Part shown: piece by piece, positions 44,312-53,186 of the stretch
Layout of the letters: the number at the start of each line of letters is the position of its first letter
How positions within the stretch are numbered: the first letter of the stretch is position 1
NCBI RefSeq assembly: GCF_025336485.1
Contig: NZ_JAODAB010000026.1
Coordinates: 26,420 to 90,419 of the forward strand
Length of the DNA: 64,000 nt
Direction: 5' to 3'
Origin: Pseudomonas citri
GTDB lineage: Bacteria > Pseudomonadota > Gammaproteobacteria > Pseudomonadales > Pseudomonadaceae
Notes under the pieces: model-generated
The model's database searches: none
What the model was told of the DNA's origin: nothing
What the model saw: the letters and a program-made list of their open reading frames with translations, nothing else
Program-made: the position numbers and the translations under genes

Positions 44312-45301
44312 CTAAAGCAGCCGCGCCGTCCCGAACAAACTGACCCGTACCAACTCCCCACCCGCCTCTGTCAGCAGGATCGGCGCCGTACCACCCGGCA
44401 TCACCACACTCACTGCTCCTGCTTTCACCCAACCCACCCGCCACGCCGCGCTGGCCACGGCGCTGGCACTGGTGCCCGACGAGGCGGTAGGGCCTTCCCC
44501 ACGCTCGAACACCCGGGCCACGATTCGACGGTCGCCCTCGCGCCAGGCCCATTGCAGGTTCACCCCCGCCAGGCACGGAACCCCACCGCCACCGGGCGCG
44601 GCGTAGGCAATGCGGGTCAGGCTCCGGGACAAGGCTGGTTCGCGCATCTGCGAGTTACTCGGCAACGCCTCGGGGTTGTCCACCAGGGTCACGCAATGAG
44701 GGTTGCCCATGCTCACGAACTGGCTGTGGCCCCACGCCGGGTTCAAGCCATGGAGCCCGGCTACCCGACTGACGTCGCGCTGATTGAAGATCACCCGCTC
44801 CACCTCCTGGGCGCCCACCGCCTGTGGACCAAACAGCGGTTGCCCCAAGTCCAGCCAGAAACCTTGCACCTCCTCGAACTCAGCGACGCGAACCGACGTT
44901 TGCAGCGGTGACCGGCCTGCCGGTTTGTCGTGATGAACCAGCAGCAGGCAATCCCCATCGACCGGCATCAAGCCTTGCTCGCGCAGCGCCTGGGAGAAAA
45001 TCGTCAGGCCATTGCCGCTGCGCTCGGCCAGGGTGCCGTCGGTGTTGACGATCAACAGATCGAAGGGCGGCGCATCCTGGAACGGTCCCACCAGCAAGCC
45101 GTCGCTGCGATGGCCCTTGGCATCGGGCGGCGCCTCGCCCGGCGCCCAACTGCAAAAGGCCTGCACCGCCGCCGCGGCCCAGGATTCACGCAGCTGTGCG
45201 GCCTGGGCAGCCGAGGCCGGCAAATCAACGCCATGTTCACGGACTTGCGTGGGTGAAACCACACCGTAAACATTGCCGCGTGCGTCGTAAAACTGCGTCA
45301 T
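44312..45301 (-). CDS. DapF-fold protein with both catalytic cysteines replaced by serine
   Basis: A 329-residue two-lobed protein of the diaminopimelate epimerase fold. The family motifs are recognisable: NTDGTLAERSGNGL, where active DapF has E-x-CGNG, and FERGEGPTASSGTSASA, where DapF has T-x-ACG(S/T). Both acid/base cysteines are serine here (S95, S275), confirmed from codons AGC and TCG. The FVSMGNPHCVTLVDN core is conserved. It is longer than DapF (about 275) and is unlikely to be the cell-wall epimerase; a different isomerase, a dehydratase or a binding protein are options. It converges on codA, and an MFS transporter gene diverges. Confidence 0.85.
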   Translation of the reverse strand: MTQFYDARGNVYGVVSPTQVREHGVDLPASAAQAAQLRESWAAAAVQAFCSWAPGEAPPDAKGHRSDGLLVGPFQDAPPFDLLIVNTDGTLAERSGNGLTIFSQALREQGLMPVDGDCLLLVHHDKPAGRSPLQTSVRVAEFEEVQGFWLDLGQPLFGPQAVGAQEVERVIFNQRDVSRVAGLHGLNPAWGHSQFVSMGNPHCVTLVDNPEALPSNSQMREPALSRSLTRIAYAAPGGGGVPCLAGVNLQWAWREGDRRIVARVFERGEGPTASSGTSASAVASAAWRVGWVKAGAVSVVMPGGTAPILLTEAGGELVRVSLFGTARLL

Positions 45302-45507
45302 GGATCGGTCCCGGAGTCAGTCGATGAAAACCCGCACTGTATGCTGACGCTGGCCTTTAGGGCAAAGCTCGATCACAGCGCGGTACATCAGTCGGTGTAT
45401 CGTTCGGTACATCGGTCGACACCTTGGGGTCGCGGTGCGGTCAGTGGATGTGCAAGCATAGCGCCCCTGCCCGCACCGTCGCAGCGCACGCAAGTCAAGG
45501 ACGTTTC

Positions 45508-46659
45508 ATGACCGCCATCACGCCCCCACCTACGTTTATCCCCGGACGCCTGGAGCAGATGTCCACTCGTGTCGCCTACCTCATCGCCGGTGTCGGCATT
45601 GCCGCCTGGGCGCCGTTGGTGCCGTACGCCAAGGTGCGGGCGAACCTGGACGAAAGCACCCTCGGCTTGCTGTTGTTGTGCCTGGGGGTGGGCTCGATCC
45701 TGGCGATGCCGATTGCCGGGGCGCTGGCGGGACGATTCGGCTGCCGTCGGGTGCTCAGCGGTGGCACGCTGCTGATCTGCCTGGCGTTGCCGCTGCTGGC
45801 GACCCTGTCATCCCTGCCCTGGCTGGCGGCGGCATTGTTCCTGTTTGGCGCCGGGCTCGGCACCGTGGACTCCACCGTGAACCTGCAAGCGGTGATCGTC
45901 GAGCGGGCCAGCGGCAAGACCATGATGTCGGGCTTCCATGGCATGTTCAGCCTCGGCGGGATCATTGGCGCCGCCGGCGTGAGCGCGCTGCTGGGCCTCG
46001 GCTTGTCACCGCTGGGGGCGATGCTGGTGGTCAATGCCTTGCTGCTGGTGGCGTTGTTCAAGGCCGCCCCGCACCTGCTGCCCTACGGTAGCGAAAGCTC
46101 AGGGCCGGCGTTCGCCATTCCCCATGGCGTGGTGCTGTTCATCGGCATCCTGTGCTTCATCGTGTTCCTGGCCGAAGGCGCGGTGCTGGATTGGAGCGCA
46201 GTGTTCCTGGCCACCGAGCGCGGGGTCGATACCGCCTACGCCGGGCTGGGGTATGCCGCGTTCGCGCTGACCATGACCGTCGGCCGGCTGACGGGAGATT
46301 CGGTGGTGCATCGCCTGGGTGCCAGGCGCGTGATTCTCTATGGCGGATCGATCGCCGCAACCGGTTTCCTGCTGGCCACGCTAGCACCGATGTGGGAGGC
46401 GGCGCTGTTGGGATACGCGTTGGTGGGGGCCGGCTGTTCGAACATCGTGCCGGTGTTGTACACCGCCGTCGGCAAACAGACGCTGATGCCGGAAGCGATC
46501 GCCGTGCCCGCCATCACCACCATCGGCTACGCCGGCATCCTGGCCGGTCCGGCGTTGATCGGCTTCGTCGCCCATGGCAGCAGCTTAAGTGTCGCGTTCG
46601 GGCTGCTGGCGTTGTCGCTGGTGGCGGTGGCGGCCAGTGGCAAAGTGTTGAAGGTCTGA
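45508..46659 (+). CDS. major facilitator superfamily transporter (YbjJ-like)
   Basis: 383 residues with 12 predicted membrane helices. It begins at MTAITPPPTFIPG (ATG 45508); the frame further upstream is not conserved. The loop 2-3 signature reads GALAGRFGCRRVLSGG. Similar proteins are annotated as sugar or drug efflux carriers of the YbjJ type; the substrate is unknown. It diverges from the DapF-like gene across 206 bases, so the two may share control and perhaps a metabolite. Confidence 0.87.
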   Translation: MTAITPPPTFIPGRLEQMSTRVAYLIAGVGIAAWAPLVPYAKVRANLDESTLGLLLLCLGVGSILAMPIAGALAGRFGCRRVLSGGTLLICLALPLLATLSSLPWLAAALFLFGAGLGTVDSTVNLQAVIVERASGKTMMSGFHGMFSLGGIIGAAGVSALLGLGLSPLGAMLVVNALLLVALFKAAPHLLPYGSESSGPAFAIPHGVVLFIGILCFIVFLAEGAVLDWSAVFLATERGVDTAYAGLGYAAFALTMTVGRLTGDSVVHRLGARRVILYGGSIAATGFLLATLAPMWEAALLGYALVGAGCSNIVPVLYTAVGKQTLMPEAIAVPAITTIGYAGILAGPALIGFVAHGSSLSVAFGLLALSLVAVAASGKVLKV

Positions 46660-46674
46660 GTTCTCTACAGGCCT

Positions 46675-46761
46675 TGTGGGAGCAAGGCTTGCCCGCGATG
46701 AAGATGACGCGGTCCTTTTGAGACCGAGGTGTCTGCATCGCGAGCAAGCTTTGCTCCCACA
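46675..46761. repeat. REP-like inverted pair
   Basis: tgtgggagcaaggcttgccc and gagcaagctttgctcccaca face each other, between the convergent MFS and fecA genes. Confidence 0.85.
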
Positions 46762-46790
46762 GCGTAAAGCTCGCTCAATCCTTGGCCCGA

Positions 46791-49229
46791 TCAGAACCCC
46801 ACACTCGCCTGCACAAAGAACGTCCGCGGCGCGCCGACGTAGATACCCGAGTTGTTGTCGCTGGAGCGGGTGTAGTACTGATGGTCGAACAGGTTCTTCA
46901 CCCCGGCGCCGACTTTCAGGTTCGACAGTTGCTCCCCGAAGTCATAGCCGGCGCGCACGTTCCACAGCACGTAGCCCGGCATGTCACCGTACTGCCCATC
47001 GGCGCTGCCGTCGGTGATGTAGTCGCCTGTGAAGCTGCCATCGGCATTCACGCTGTTGCCGGGTGAACGCTGCTTGGACTGGGCGAAGGCGTCGAGATTG
47101 TAGGTCCAGCGGTTGACGTCGTAGCGCAGGCCCACGTTCGCCACCTGACGGGAATAGAACGGCAGGTCACGCCCCTGGAAGCTCGGGATCTGGCCTTCGT
47201 AAGTCGCGCGGGTGTAGGTAAAACCGGCATTGGCGGTGAGACCTTCGAGGCGTGGATCGAGCGCGGCCATGTCGTAGTGCACCGAAGCCTCCAGGCCCTG
47301 GTGTTTGGTCGCGCCCATGTTGGTCCAGCCCACGTCGTTGCTGATGTATTGCAACTCGTCGTCGAAGTCGATGTAGAACAGCGTCACTTCCCCGCCCCAC
47401 ACGTCGTCGTTGTAGCGTGTACCGATCTCGTAGGTCTTGGCCTTCTCCGGGCTCAAGCCGTTGGCGGTGTTGTTGCCGTCGCCGCCCTGGCCAAGCTGGA
47501 AGTACTGCAAGCTGCCGAACGATGTCTCGTAGTTGGCGAACAGTTTCCAGGCGTCGGACAGGTGATACATCACGCTCAGGGCCGGCAGCGGTTCGTTGCT
47601 GTCGATGCTGCGGCGTTTTTCCTGCACGGGGATGCCAGCGGTGTCGAGCACCGGGCGGTCGTGCCATTCGGTACTGATGCTTTCGAAGCGAATGCCGGGG
47701 GTGATGGTCCATTTGCCGACGTCGATCTTGTCGTCGATGTAGACCGCGTGGGCTTCGGTGCCGCCGGTACGGTCCTGGTAGACATGGCCGTCGGAACCCG
47801 GTCGCACCACTGGCTGGTTATCCCGCAGCGCCAGGCGGCTGGCTTCTTCGTGCATGCCTTCCTTGAGGTAGCGATAGCCCACGCTGGCCTCCTGGGTGGT
47901 GGCCCCCAGGTCGAATACATGGGACACCCGCGGCTCGATGCCGAAGGTGTAATACGTGCGAGGGTAGGACACCAGGTTGCGCTGGTCGCGGGAGGCGATG
48001 GTGCTACCACGGTAGCTGTCGGAGTAATAGGTCAACACTTCGGCCTGGGTGCGCTCGCTGATCTCGCGGATCCATTTGAACGACACGTCCTTGCGCCGAC
48101 CGCTGAAATTGTCCCAGTCGCGGTCGGACTGGTACGGATCGGCGTCGTATTGCGCCTGGGTCAGGCCGCCGGGCATGTCGGCCTTGGCGTCGTAGTAATG
48201 AAAGTTCAGCGAGAAATCGTCGACGTCGGTCGGCGCCCAATGGGTCTTGAGAATGACGTCCTCGATGTCGTTGCCGTTGTTGCTCTGGCGATACCCATTG
48301 CCGTTGACGCCAGAATACAACAGCGCGACGCCCAGGCCGTTGTCGGCGGTGCCGCCGAGGAACGCCGTGTCGATGTGCTTCCAGCCGCCACGCTGGGAGG
48401 TTTCCAGGGTGCTGCCGATTTCGCCGGTGGTTTTTTCCGGAATCGCGCGGGTCACGAAGTTGATCACCCCGCCGACGTTCTGCGGTCCGTAGCGCACGGA
48501 GCCGGCGCCGCGCACCACGTCGATGCTGTCCAGGTTACCCGAGGAAATCGGCGCCATGGACAGTTGCGGCTGACCATAGGGCGCGAATGCCGCCGGCACA
48601 CCGTCGATCAACACTGTAGAGCGTGGCGACAGGCGCGAGGTGAGGCCGCGCACGCCGACGTTCAGGGAAATGTCGCTGCCGCCGGTGCCGTTGGCGTCCT
48701 GCACCTGCACACCCGGCATACGCCGCAGCACGTCGCCGACGTTCATGGCGCCCTGCTCCACCATCGCTTCGCGGCGGATCACCGTGCGCGCGCCGGGGTG
48801 GTTCTGCACCACTTCGGCGTTGGCATCGCCGAGCCAGTCGCCGACCACCTGGATTTCAGTGGCCCCCAGCTCCAACGGGCCAGCGGCAGGGGCCGATGGC
48901 GCCGGTAGTAAGGTCACCGAACCTTCGTCGATCTGGTACTGCAAGCCGCTACCTTGCAGCAGTTGGCGCAAGGCAGCTTCCGGAGACAGATTGCCGTCCA
49001 CCGCCGGGGCTTGTTTGCCGGCCACCAGGTCGGGGCTGAAGAACACCTGCAACGAGGTCTGCTGGCCGAGCTGGCTCAAGGCCTGGCCCAGCGGTTGCGC
49101 CTGGATGTGAATCGCGGTGGCAGCCTGGTCGGCAAACGCCTGGGGCAATGCGGCGCTGACGGCCAAGGTCAAGGCCAGGGGCAGCCAGCGTGCCGGGGTA
49201 CGGTTGTTGGTTTTGGCGGTTTTTTTCAC
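46791..49229 (-). CDS. fecA: TonB-dependent ferric citrate receptor with signalling domain
   Basis: 812 residues: signal peptide (cut after PQAFA near residue 33), an STN signalling domain (~40-110) that contacts FecR, a plug (~135-260) and a 22-strand barrel. It follows E. coli FecA closely (APYGQPQLSMAPISSGNLDS, RYGPQNVGGVINFVTRAIP, GGTADNGLGVALLYSG and GTEAHAVYIDDKID), so ferric citrate is the likely ligand rather than a large siderophore. It ends in an aromatic residue (ASVGF) as outer-membrane barrels do. fecR and fecI lie upstream on the same strand, completing the surface-signalling system. Confidence 0.95.
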   Translation of the reverse strand: MKKTAKTNNRTPARWLPLALTLAVSAALPQAFADQAATAIHIQAQPLGQALSQLGQQTSLQVFFSPDLVAGKQAPAVDGNLSPEAALRQLLQGSGLQYQIDEGSVTLLPAPSAPAAGPLELGATEIQVVGDWLGDANAEVVQNHPGARTVIRREAMVEQGAMNVGDVLRRMPGVQVQDANGTGGSDISLNVGVRGLTSRLSPRSTVLIDGVPAAFAPYGQPQLSMAPISSGNLDSIDVVRGAGSVRYGPQNVGGVINFVTRAIPEKTTGEIGSTLETSQRGGWKHIDTAFLGGTADNGLGVALLYSGVNGNGYRQSNNGNDIEDVILKTHWAPTDVDDFSLNFHYYDAKADMPGGLTQAQYDADPYQSDRDWDNFSGRRKDVSFKWIREISERTQAEVLTYYSDSYRGSTIASRDQRNLVSYPRTYYTFGIEPRVSHVFDLGATTQEASVGYRYLKEGMHEEASRLALRDNQPVVRPGSDGHVYQDRTGGTEAHAVYIDDKIDVGKWTITPGIRFESISTEWHDRPVLDTAGIPVQEKRRSIDSNEPLPALSVMYHLSDAWKLFANYETSFGSLQYFQLGQGGDGNNTANGLSPEKAKTYEIGTRYNDDVWGGEVTLFYIDFDDELQYISNDVGWTNMGATKHQGLEASVHYDMAALDPRLEGLTANAGFTYTRATYEGQIPSFQGRDLPFYSRQVANVGLRYDVNRWTYNLDAFAQSKQRSPGNSVNADGSFTGDYITDGSADGQYGDMPGYVLWNVRAGYDFGEQLSNLKVGAGVKNLFDHQYYTRSSDNNSGIYVGAPRTFFVQASVGF

Positions 49230-49326
49230 GTCGAACCTTGTCCTGTTGATCGCAAGAATACGCGTCTGTTAATGCAAACCAGTTGCAGTTGAACAAGAAG
49301 ACGAAGAACTCGAAAAAAACCTGAAT

Positions 49327-50298
49327 CTATCGCGCAATTATTTCCTGGCTGCCGTCATCGAGGGTACGCACGGCCACCGGCAGGATGTTGGGCAAGGCCT
49401 TGAGCAGCGACTCGGGGTCGTCTATGCGAAACACACTGCTCAGGCGCAAACTGCCCACCGCCGCGCTGCCGATTCGCAACGGTTTGGCCCGATAACGCGA
49501 CACCTCTTCGACCACTTCGCTCAAGGGCGCGTTGTTGAACACCAGCTTGCCGGTGCGCCAGGCCGTGAGCGCATCGGCGTTGATCGCATAGGGCACGGCC
49601 ACCTTGCCCTGGGCGTCGATCCGGGTGCCGAGGCCTGCGCTCAGGTCGACGGGCACGTCGCGCCCCTGGACCCGAACGCTGCCCCGCTCCACCGCCACAC
49701 GGGTGCTGTCGGCATCGCGACGCACATCGAAGCGCGTCCCGGTCACCGTCACCCGGCCGCTGCCTGCCTCGACAGTAAATGGCCGAGCGGTGTCGTGCTC
49801 GACGCTGAACAACGCCTCGCCCTCGATCAACGCCACCCGCCGTTGCTGCGCATCGAATTGAACACGCACCCGGCTGCGGCTGTTGAGGTCGATCACCGAG
49901 CCGTCCGGCAAGCCGATGTGCCGGCGCTCGCCAAACACCGCGGCGAATTCGCCGCTGTAGTCGGAGGAATCGCCCAGGCCACTGAACAACCCGAGGCCGA
50001 CCGTCACCGCCAGCAACCCGGCGGCCACGGCGTAGCGCAACAGCGGCCGGCGTCGGGGGCGTTCGGCGGGCGGCTCGCACAGCGCTTGCAAACGCGCCTT
50101 GGGCACCAGGTCGGCAGCGCTCCAGATCCCTTGCAGCAACTGAATCTCGTCGCGATGGTTGGGATGTTCAGCCAGCCAGGCCTCGAAACGCTGGCGCTCA
50201 TCGACAGCCATGACCGGGGCTTGCAAGCGCACGAACCACTGGGCCGCCGCGTCGCGAACCCTGTCCTGCCCGCACGGGCATTCACGGCTATCCATCAT
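49327..50298 (-). CDS. fecR: FecR-type anti-sigma / sigma regulator
   Basis: 323 residues. The cytoplasmic N-terminal domain (~10-75, DAAAQWFVRLQAPVMAVDER) binds the sigma factor. One membrane helix (~92-110, YAVAAGLLAVTVGLGLF) and a periplasmic FecR domain with a C-terminal secretin/STN-like region that meets FecA follow. It is 37 bases after fecI and 97 bases before fecA. It should activate FecI when loaded FecA signals. Confidence 0.95.
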   Translation of the reverse strand: MMDSRECPCGQDRVRDAAAQWFVRLQAPVMAVDERQRFEAWLAEHPNHRDEIQLLQGIWSAADLVPKARLQALCEPPAERPRRRPLLRYAVAAGLLAVTVGLGLFSGLGDSSDYSGEFAAVFGERRHIGLPDGSVIDLNSRSRVRVQFDAQQRRVALIEGEALFSVEHDTARPFTVEAGSGRVTVTGTRFDVRRDADSTRVAVERGSVRVQGRDVPVDLSAGLGTRIDAQGKVAVPYAINADALTAWRTGKLVFNNAPLSEVVEEVSRYRAKPLRIGSAAVGSLRLSSVFRIDDPESLLKALPNILPVAVRTLDDGSQEIIAR

Positions 50299-50335
50299 GG
50301 AAGGTCCTGTGGCTCAGGTGGAAGATGACGGCGGC

Positions 50336-50839
50336 TCATTGACCAGGCCCATCCAGGCGGTCGCGCAGATGCCGCAGGGTGCGGATCATATACTTTTCCA
50401 CCATGTTTTTTGACAGGCCCAGGCGCTCGGCGATTTCGGCCTGGGTCAGGCCTTCGATCTTCTGCCAGACAAACACCGTGCGGCAATTGGCCGGCAACTC
50501 GGCGAGCGCCCGCTCGATGGAGTCCGCCAGTTGGATCGCATGCATGAAGTGCTCCGGGTCGTCCGAAGACGACGGATCAGGGTCAACGACCGCCTCCTCC
50601 AAGGCGCCCCGCCGATCTTCGCGCCGATAGCCATCCACCGCAATATTGCGTGCCGTCTGATGCAGATACGCCCGCGGCTGCTCGACCTGCGCCGAATCGG
50701 CTTCGAGCACCCGCACGAAGGTATCGTGGGCCAGGTCCTCCGCCTGCTGGCGACTGCGCAGGCGACGGGTCCAGGTGCCGATCAACTCTTCGTAATGCTC
50801 GAAAAAGCCGGGTCTGCGGGGCAGCTTGGGGGTCATCAC
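50336..50839 (-). CDS. fecI: ECF RNA polymerase sigma factor, FecI type
   Basis: 167 residues. Region 2 (~15-75, AEDLAHDTFVRVLEADS) and region 4 (~110-160, EGLTQAEIAERLGLSKNMVE) are normal for FecI-type ECF factors. It transcribes fecA after release through FecR. A Fur-like site lies before its start. Two adjacent ATG codons begin the frame. Confidence 0.95.
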   Translation of the reverse strand: MMTPKLPRRPGFFEHYEELIGTWTRRLRSRQQAEDLAHDTFVRVLEADSAQVEQPRAYLHQTARNIAVDGYRREDRRGALEEAVVDPDPSSSDDPEHFMHAIQLADSIERALAELPANCRTVFVWQKIEGLTQAEIAERLGLSKNMVEKYMIRTLRHLRDRLDGPGQ

Positions 50840-50863
50840 GGCGCGCTATGGGAACGAGGCGTG

Positions 50864-50882
50864 AATAGTAATGCTTCCTATT
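50864..50882 (-). promoter_or_regulatory. candidate Fur box upstream of fecI
   Basis: aatag-N9-ctatt is a 19-base imperfect palindrome 24 bases upstream of fecI. It is only a moderate match to the Fur consensus, but its position is where iron repression of fecI acts. Confidence 0.45.
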
Positions 50883-50944
50883 AATACGAAGCAAACGGAT
50901 TACAGTGCCTGTCGTCCGAAGCGCTGGAGCTGAGGATAAATCTT

Positions 50945-50972
50945 TGTGGAAGCGAGCAAGCTCGCTTCCACA
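50945..50972. repeat. REP-like single hairpin
   Basis: tgtggaagcgag-caag-ctcgcttccaca is a perfect 12-bp inverted repeat between fecI and the AhpD-like gene. Confidence 0.88.
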
Positions 50973-51016
50973 GGCTTTTCACAGACCACTGGTTTTCACT
51001 TTTTTTTGTTTCCCGA

Positions 51017-51457
51017 TCACGCCTCCGGCATCTTGCGAAAGCCTACCGCCAGGCGATTCCAGCCGTTGATCGCGTTGATCGCCACGGTCAGGTCAACCAT
51101 TTCCTTGGGATTGAAATGCTCGCTCAACAGCGCGTAGTCAGCGTCCGGGGCGTGGGTATCGCTGATGCGGGTCAGCGCTTCGGTCCAGGCCAGCGCGGCG
51201 CGTTCGCGACCGGTGAAGAACGGCGCTTCGCGCCAGGCGGTCACGGCGTAGAGGCGGCGCTCGGTTTCGCCGTCCTTGCGCGCATCGGCGGTGTGCATAT
51301 CGATGCAGAAGGCACAGCCATTGATTTGCGAAGAACGCAGCTTGACCAATTCCAGCAGGGACTTTTCCAGGCCCAGTTTGGAGACGGCGGTTTCCAGGGC
51401 CAACATGGCTTTGAAGGCATCAGGGGAAGCGGTGTAGAAATCGATACGCGGTTGCAT
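51017..51457 (-). CDS. AhpD-like carboxymuconolactone decarboxylase-family protein
   Basis: 146 residues. The CxxC of AhpD-type peroxidase proteins is in INGCAFCIDMHTADARKDGE, followed by the helical core (YAVTAWREAPFFTGRERAAL). Such proteins reduce peroxides with thiols; the single-domain form is often a stand-alone alkylhydroperoxidase. AGGACAATT-type spacing is not informative for the start, but MQPRIDFYT is typical. No partner gene is adjacent. Confidence 0.93.
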   Translation of the reverse strand: MQPRIDFYTASPDAFKAMLALETAVSKLGLEKSLLELVKLRSSQINGCAFCIDMHTADARKDGETERRLYAVTAWREAPFFTGRERAALAWTEALTRISDTHAPDADYALLSEHFNPKEMVDLTVAINAINGWNRLAVGFRKMPEA

Positions 51458-51623
51458 GCTGAACTCCAGGACAATTGGGTGTGGCGTTACGTTAGCCCCG
51501 GGCTGGCGCCATACAAATAGCCAATTGTTGGGAAGTTCGGGTGGCCAATGGCAGGCCGGTGGAAGCAGGCGGGGAAGCGAGAGACTCTTGCTCCCTCGCC
51601 ACAGGGAACCATGAGTTCTTCAA

Positions 51624-53066
51624 TCAGGCGCGGCTGCGCAGCCATTGCAGGAACCGCTTCTTGACCACCGGCTGGGGCACTTCGCGGATCAGGTTCTGGG
51701 CCAGGTGCATGCGCACGTCCAGCAAATTCTTCATGGCGTCGTTGATGTCGCGCCGGGCTTCGAGGCAAGGCTTGAGGTAGCTTTTCTCGATGCGATACAA
51801 CGTGCAGAACGTCTTGGCGGAAAAATTCGCCAGCGCGGCCTGGTCGGACAGGATTCCCGCCTCGCCAATCACCTCCCCCGGCCCCATCCGCCCGCCCTCG
51901 AGTGTCTGGCCGTTACGCACCAGGCTCGCGCTGACCACGCCGGACTCGATGATGAACAGATGATCGCTGACTTCCCCGGCAGCCAGGATCACGTCGCCGG
52001 CGCGGAAGGTTTGCAGGGTCATGTTCTGGCTGAAGGTGTCTTTCTCTTCCTGGCGCAAGGTGGAGAAAATACTCGAGCTTTCCAGCAATGCCCGGGGCCG
52101 CGAGACACCACTGGGGGCAGAATTTTCACTGCTGGACAACAAGCTCACGCCCGAAGCCCGCAAGTGCCGGAACGCCAGGTCGAACAGTTGGTTGCGCACC
52201 TCGCGCTTCTGGCTCATGGACGCGACGAATCCGTTGATCTCGTATTGCGCACCGTCACTGTCACAACTTTTGAGCGTCACGCTCGGCACCGGGCTGGCCA
52301 GCAAGGCGCGGCAACCGATCATCGCCCGCTCCAATGCTTCGATCACCTTCTGCGGTCGCGCATGGGGGCTGACATGGACGCTGATGGACAGCCCATGCAC
52401 ATCGCTGGGCCGACTGAAATTGATGACCTTGGCCTTCGCCGCCAGGGAGTTGGGGATCACCGCCATGCTGCCCTGGGCGGTCTGCAAGCGTGTGGCGCGC
52501 CAGTCGATGTCGGTGACCCGGCCTTCGGTTCCGTCGATGGAAATCCAGTCATCGAGCTGATAAGGCTTGGTGGTGTTGAGCACGATGCCGGAGAACACAT
52601 CGCTGAGGGTACTTTGCAGCGCGAGGCCAACGATGATCGCCATCGCCCCGGACGTCGCCAATACCCCCTTGACCGGCAGGTCCAGCACATAGGCCAGGGC
52701 GGCGATGATGGCGATCAGGAAAATCACCGCGCCGAGCAGGTCCTGCAGCAACCGCCCGGTATGACCGACCCGCTGCATCATCGCCGCACCGATCAGCACC
52801 GTCAGGGTGCGCGCGGCGAACAGCCACCAGGCAATCTGCAACCCTGTGGCGGCCAAGTGTCGCGGCACGTCATCGACCCACTGCGCCGGCTCCATGGGGT
52901 TGAGCCCTTCGTTGAACAGCAATGCGCTGAACAACGAAAAAATCACCAGTCGCGCGCCGATCTTCCAATAGACCCGCTCCGCGCTGACCAGCCGCCACAT
53001 CACGAAGTCAAGCACCAGCAGCGCCAGGGAACAGAGCAGCGGGTGCTCGGAAATCAGAGACAGCAT
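51624..53066 (-). CDS. MscS-type mechanosensitive channel with C-terminal cyclic-nucleotide-like domain
   Basis: 480 residues. There are four to five membrane helices (~1-150). The MscS pore and beta domain (~150-260) shows LQSTLSDVFSGIVLNTTKPY and DWISIDGTEGRVTDIDWRA, and a cNMP-binding fold follows (~335-455, FRAGDVILAAGEVSDHLFII). In the phosphate-binding cassette (GEVIGEAGILSDQAALANFS) the usual Arg is absent, so cyclic-nucleotide binding is doubtful. The start at MLSLISEHPLL is preferred to the longer frame, which has no conservation. Confidence 0.93.
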   Translation of the reverse strand: MLSLISEHPLLCSLALLVLDFVMWRLVSAERVYWKIGARLVIFSLFSALLFNEGLNPMEPAQWVDDVPRHLAATGLQIAWWLFAARTLTVLIGAAMMQRVGHTGRLLQDLLGAVIFLIAIIAALAYVLDLPVKGVLATSGAMAIIVGLALQSTLSDVFSGIVLNTTKPYQLDDWISIDGTEGRVTDIDWRATRLQTAQGSMAVIPNSLAAKAKVINFSRPSDVHGLSISVHVSPHARPQKVIEALERAMIGCRALLASPVPSVTLKSCDSDGAQYEINGFVASMSQKREVRNQLFDLAFRHLRASGVSLLSSSENSAPSGVSRPRALLESSSIFSTLRQEEKDTFSQNMTLQTFRAGDVILAAGEVSDHLFIIESGVVSASLVRNGQTLEGGRMGPGEVIGEAGILSDQAALANFSAKTFCTLYRIEKSYLKPCLEARRDINDAMKNLLDVRMHLAQNLIREVPQPVVKKRFLQWLRSRA

Positions 53067-53186
53067 CGGGACAACTCCAGGAGGACCATGGGCGAAGATT
53101 GGCACAGATTGGACCGGCTGTAGAGATCGCCGCGGATCCCCGGTGAAAGATCCCACAAGGACGTTGGATGACTGCCCAGTAAGTGA

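Noticed and set aside
44312..46659. Opine metallophore (staphylopine/pseudopaline) locus from a DapF-like gene, exporter and TonB receptor
   Set aside because: No nicotianamine-synthase-like or opine dehydrogenase gene is present, the DapF-like protein lacks the racemase cysteines, and the receptor is FecA-like with its own FecIR.
47277..48908. 543-residue plus-strand frame under fecA
   Set aside because: fecA is unmistakable on the other strand; this frame lacks any domain.
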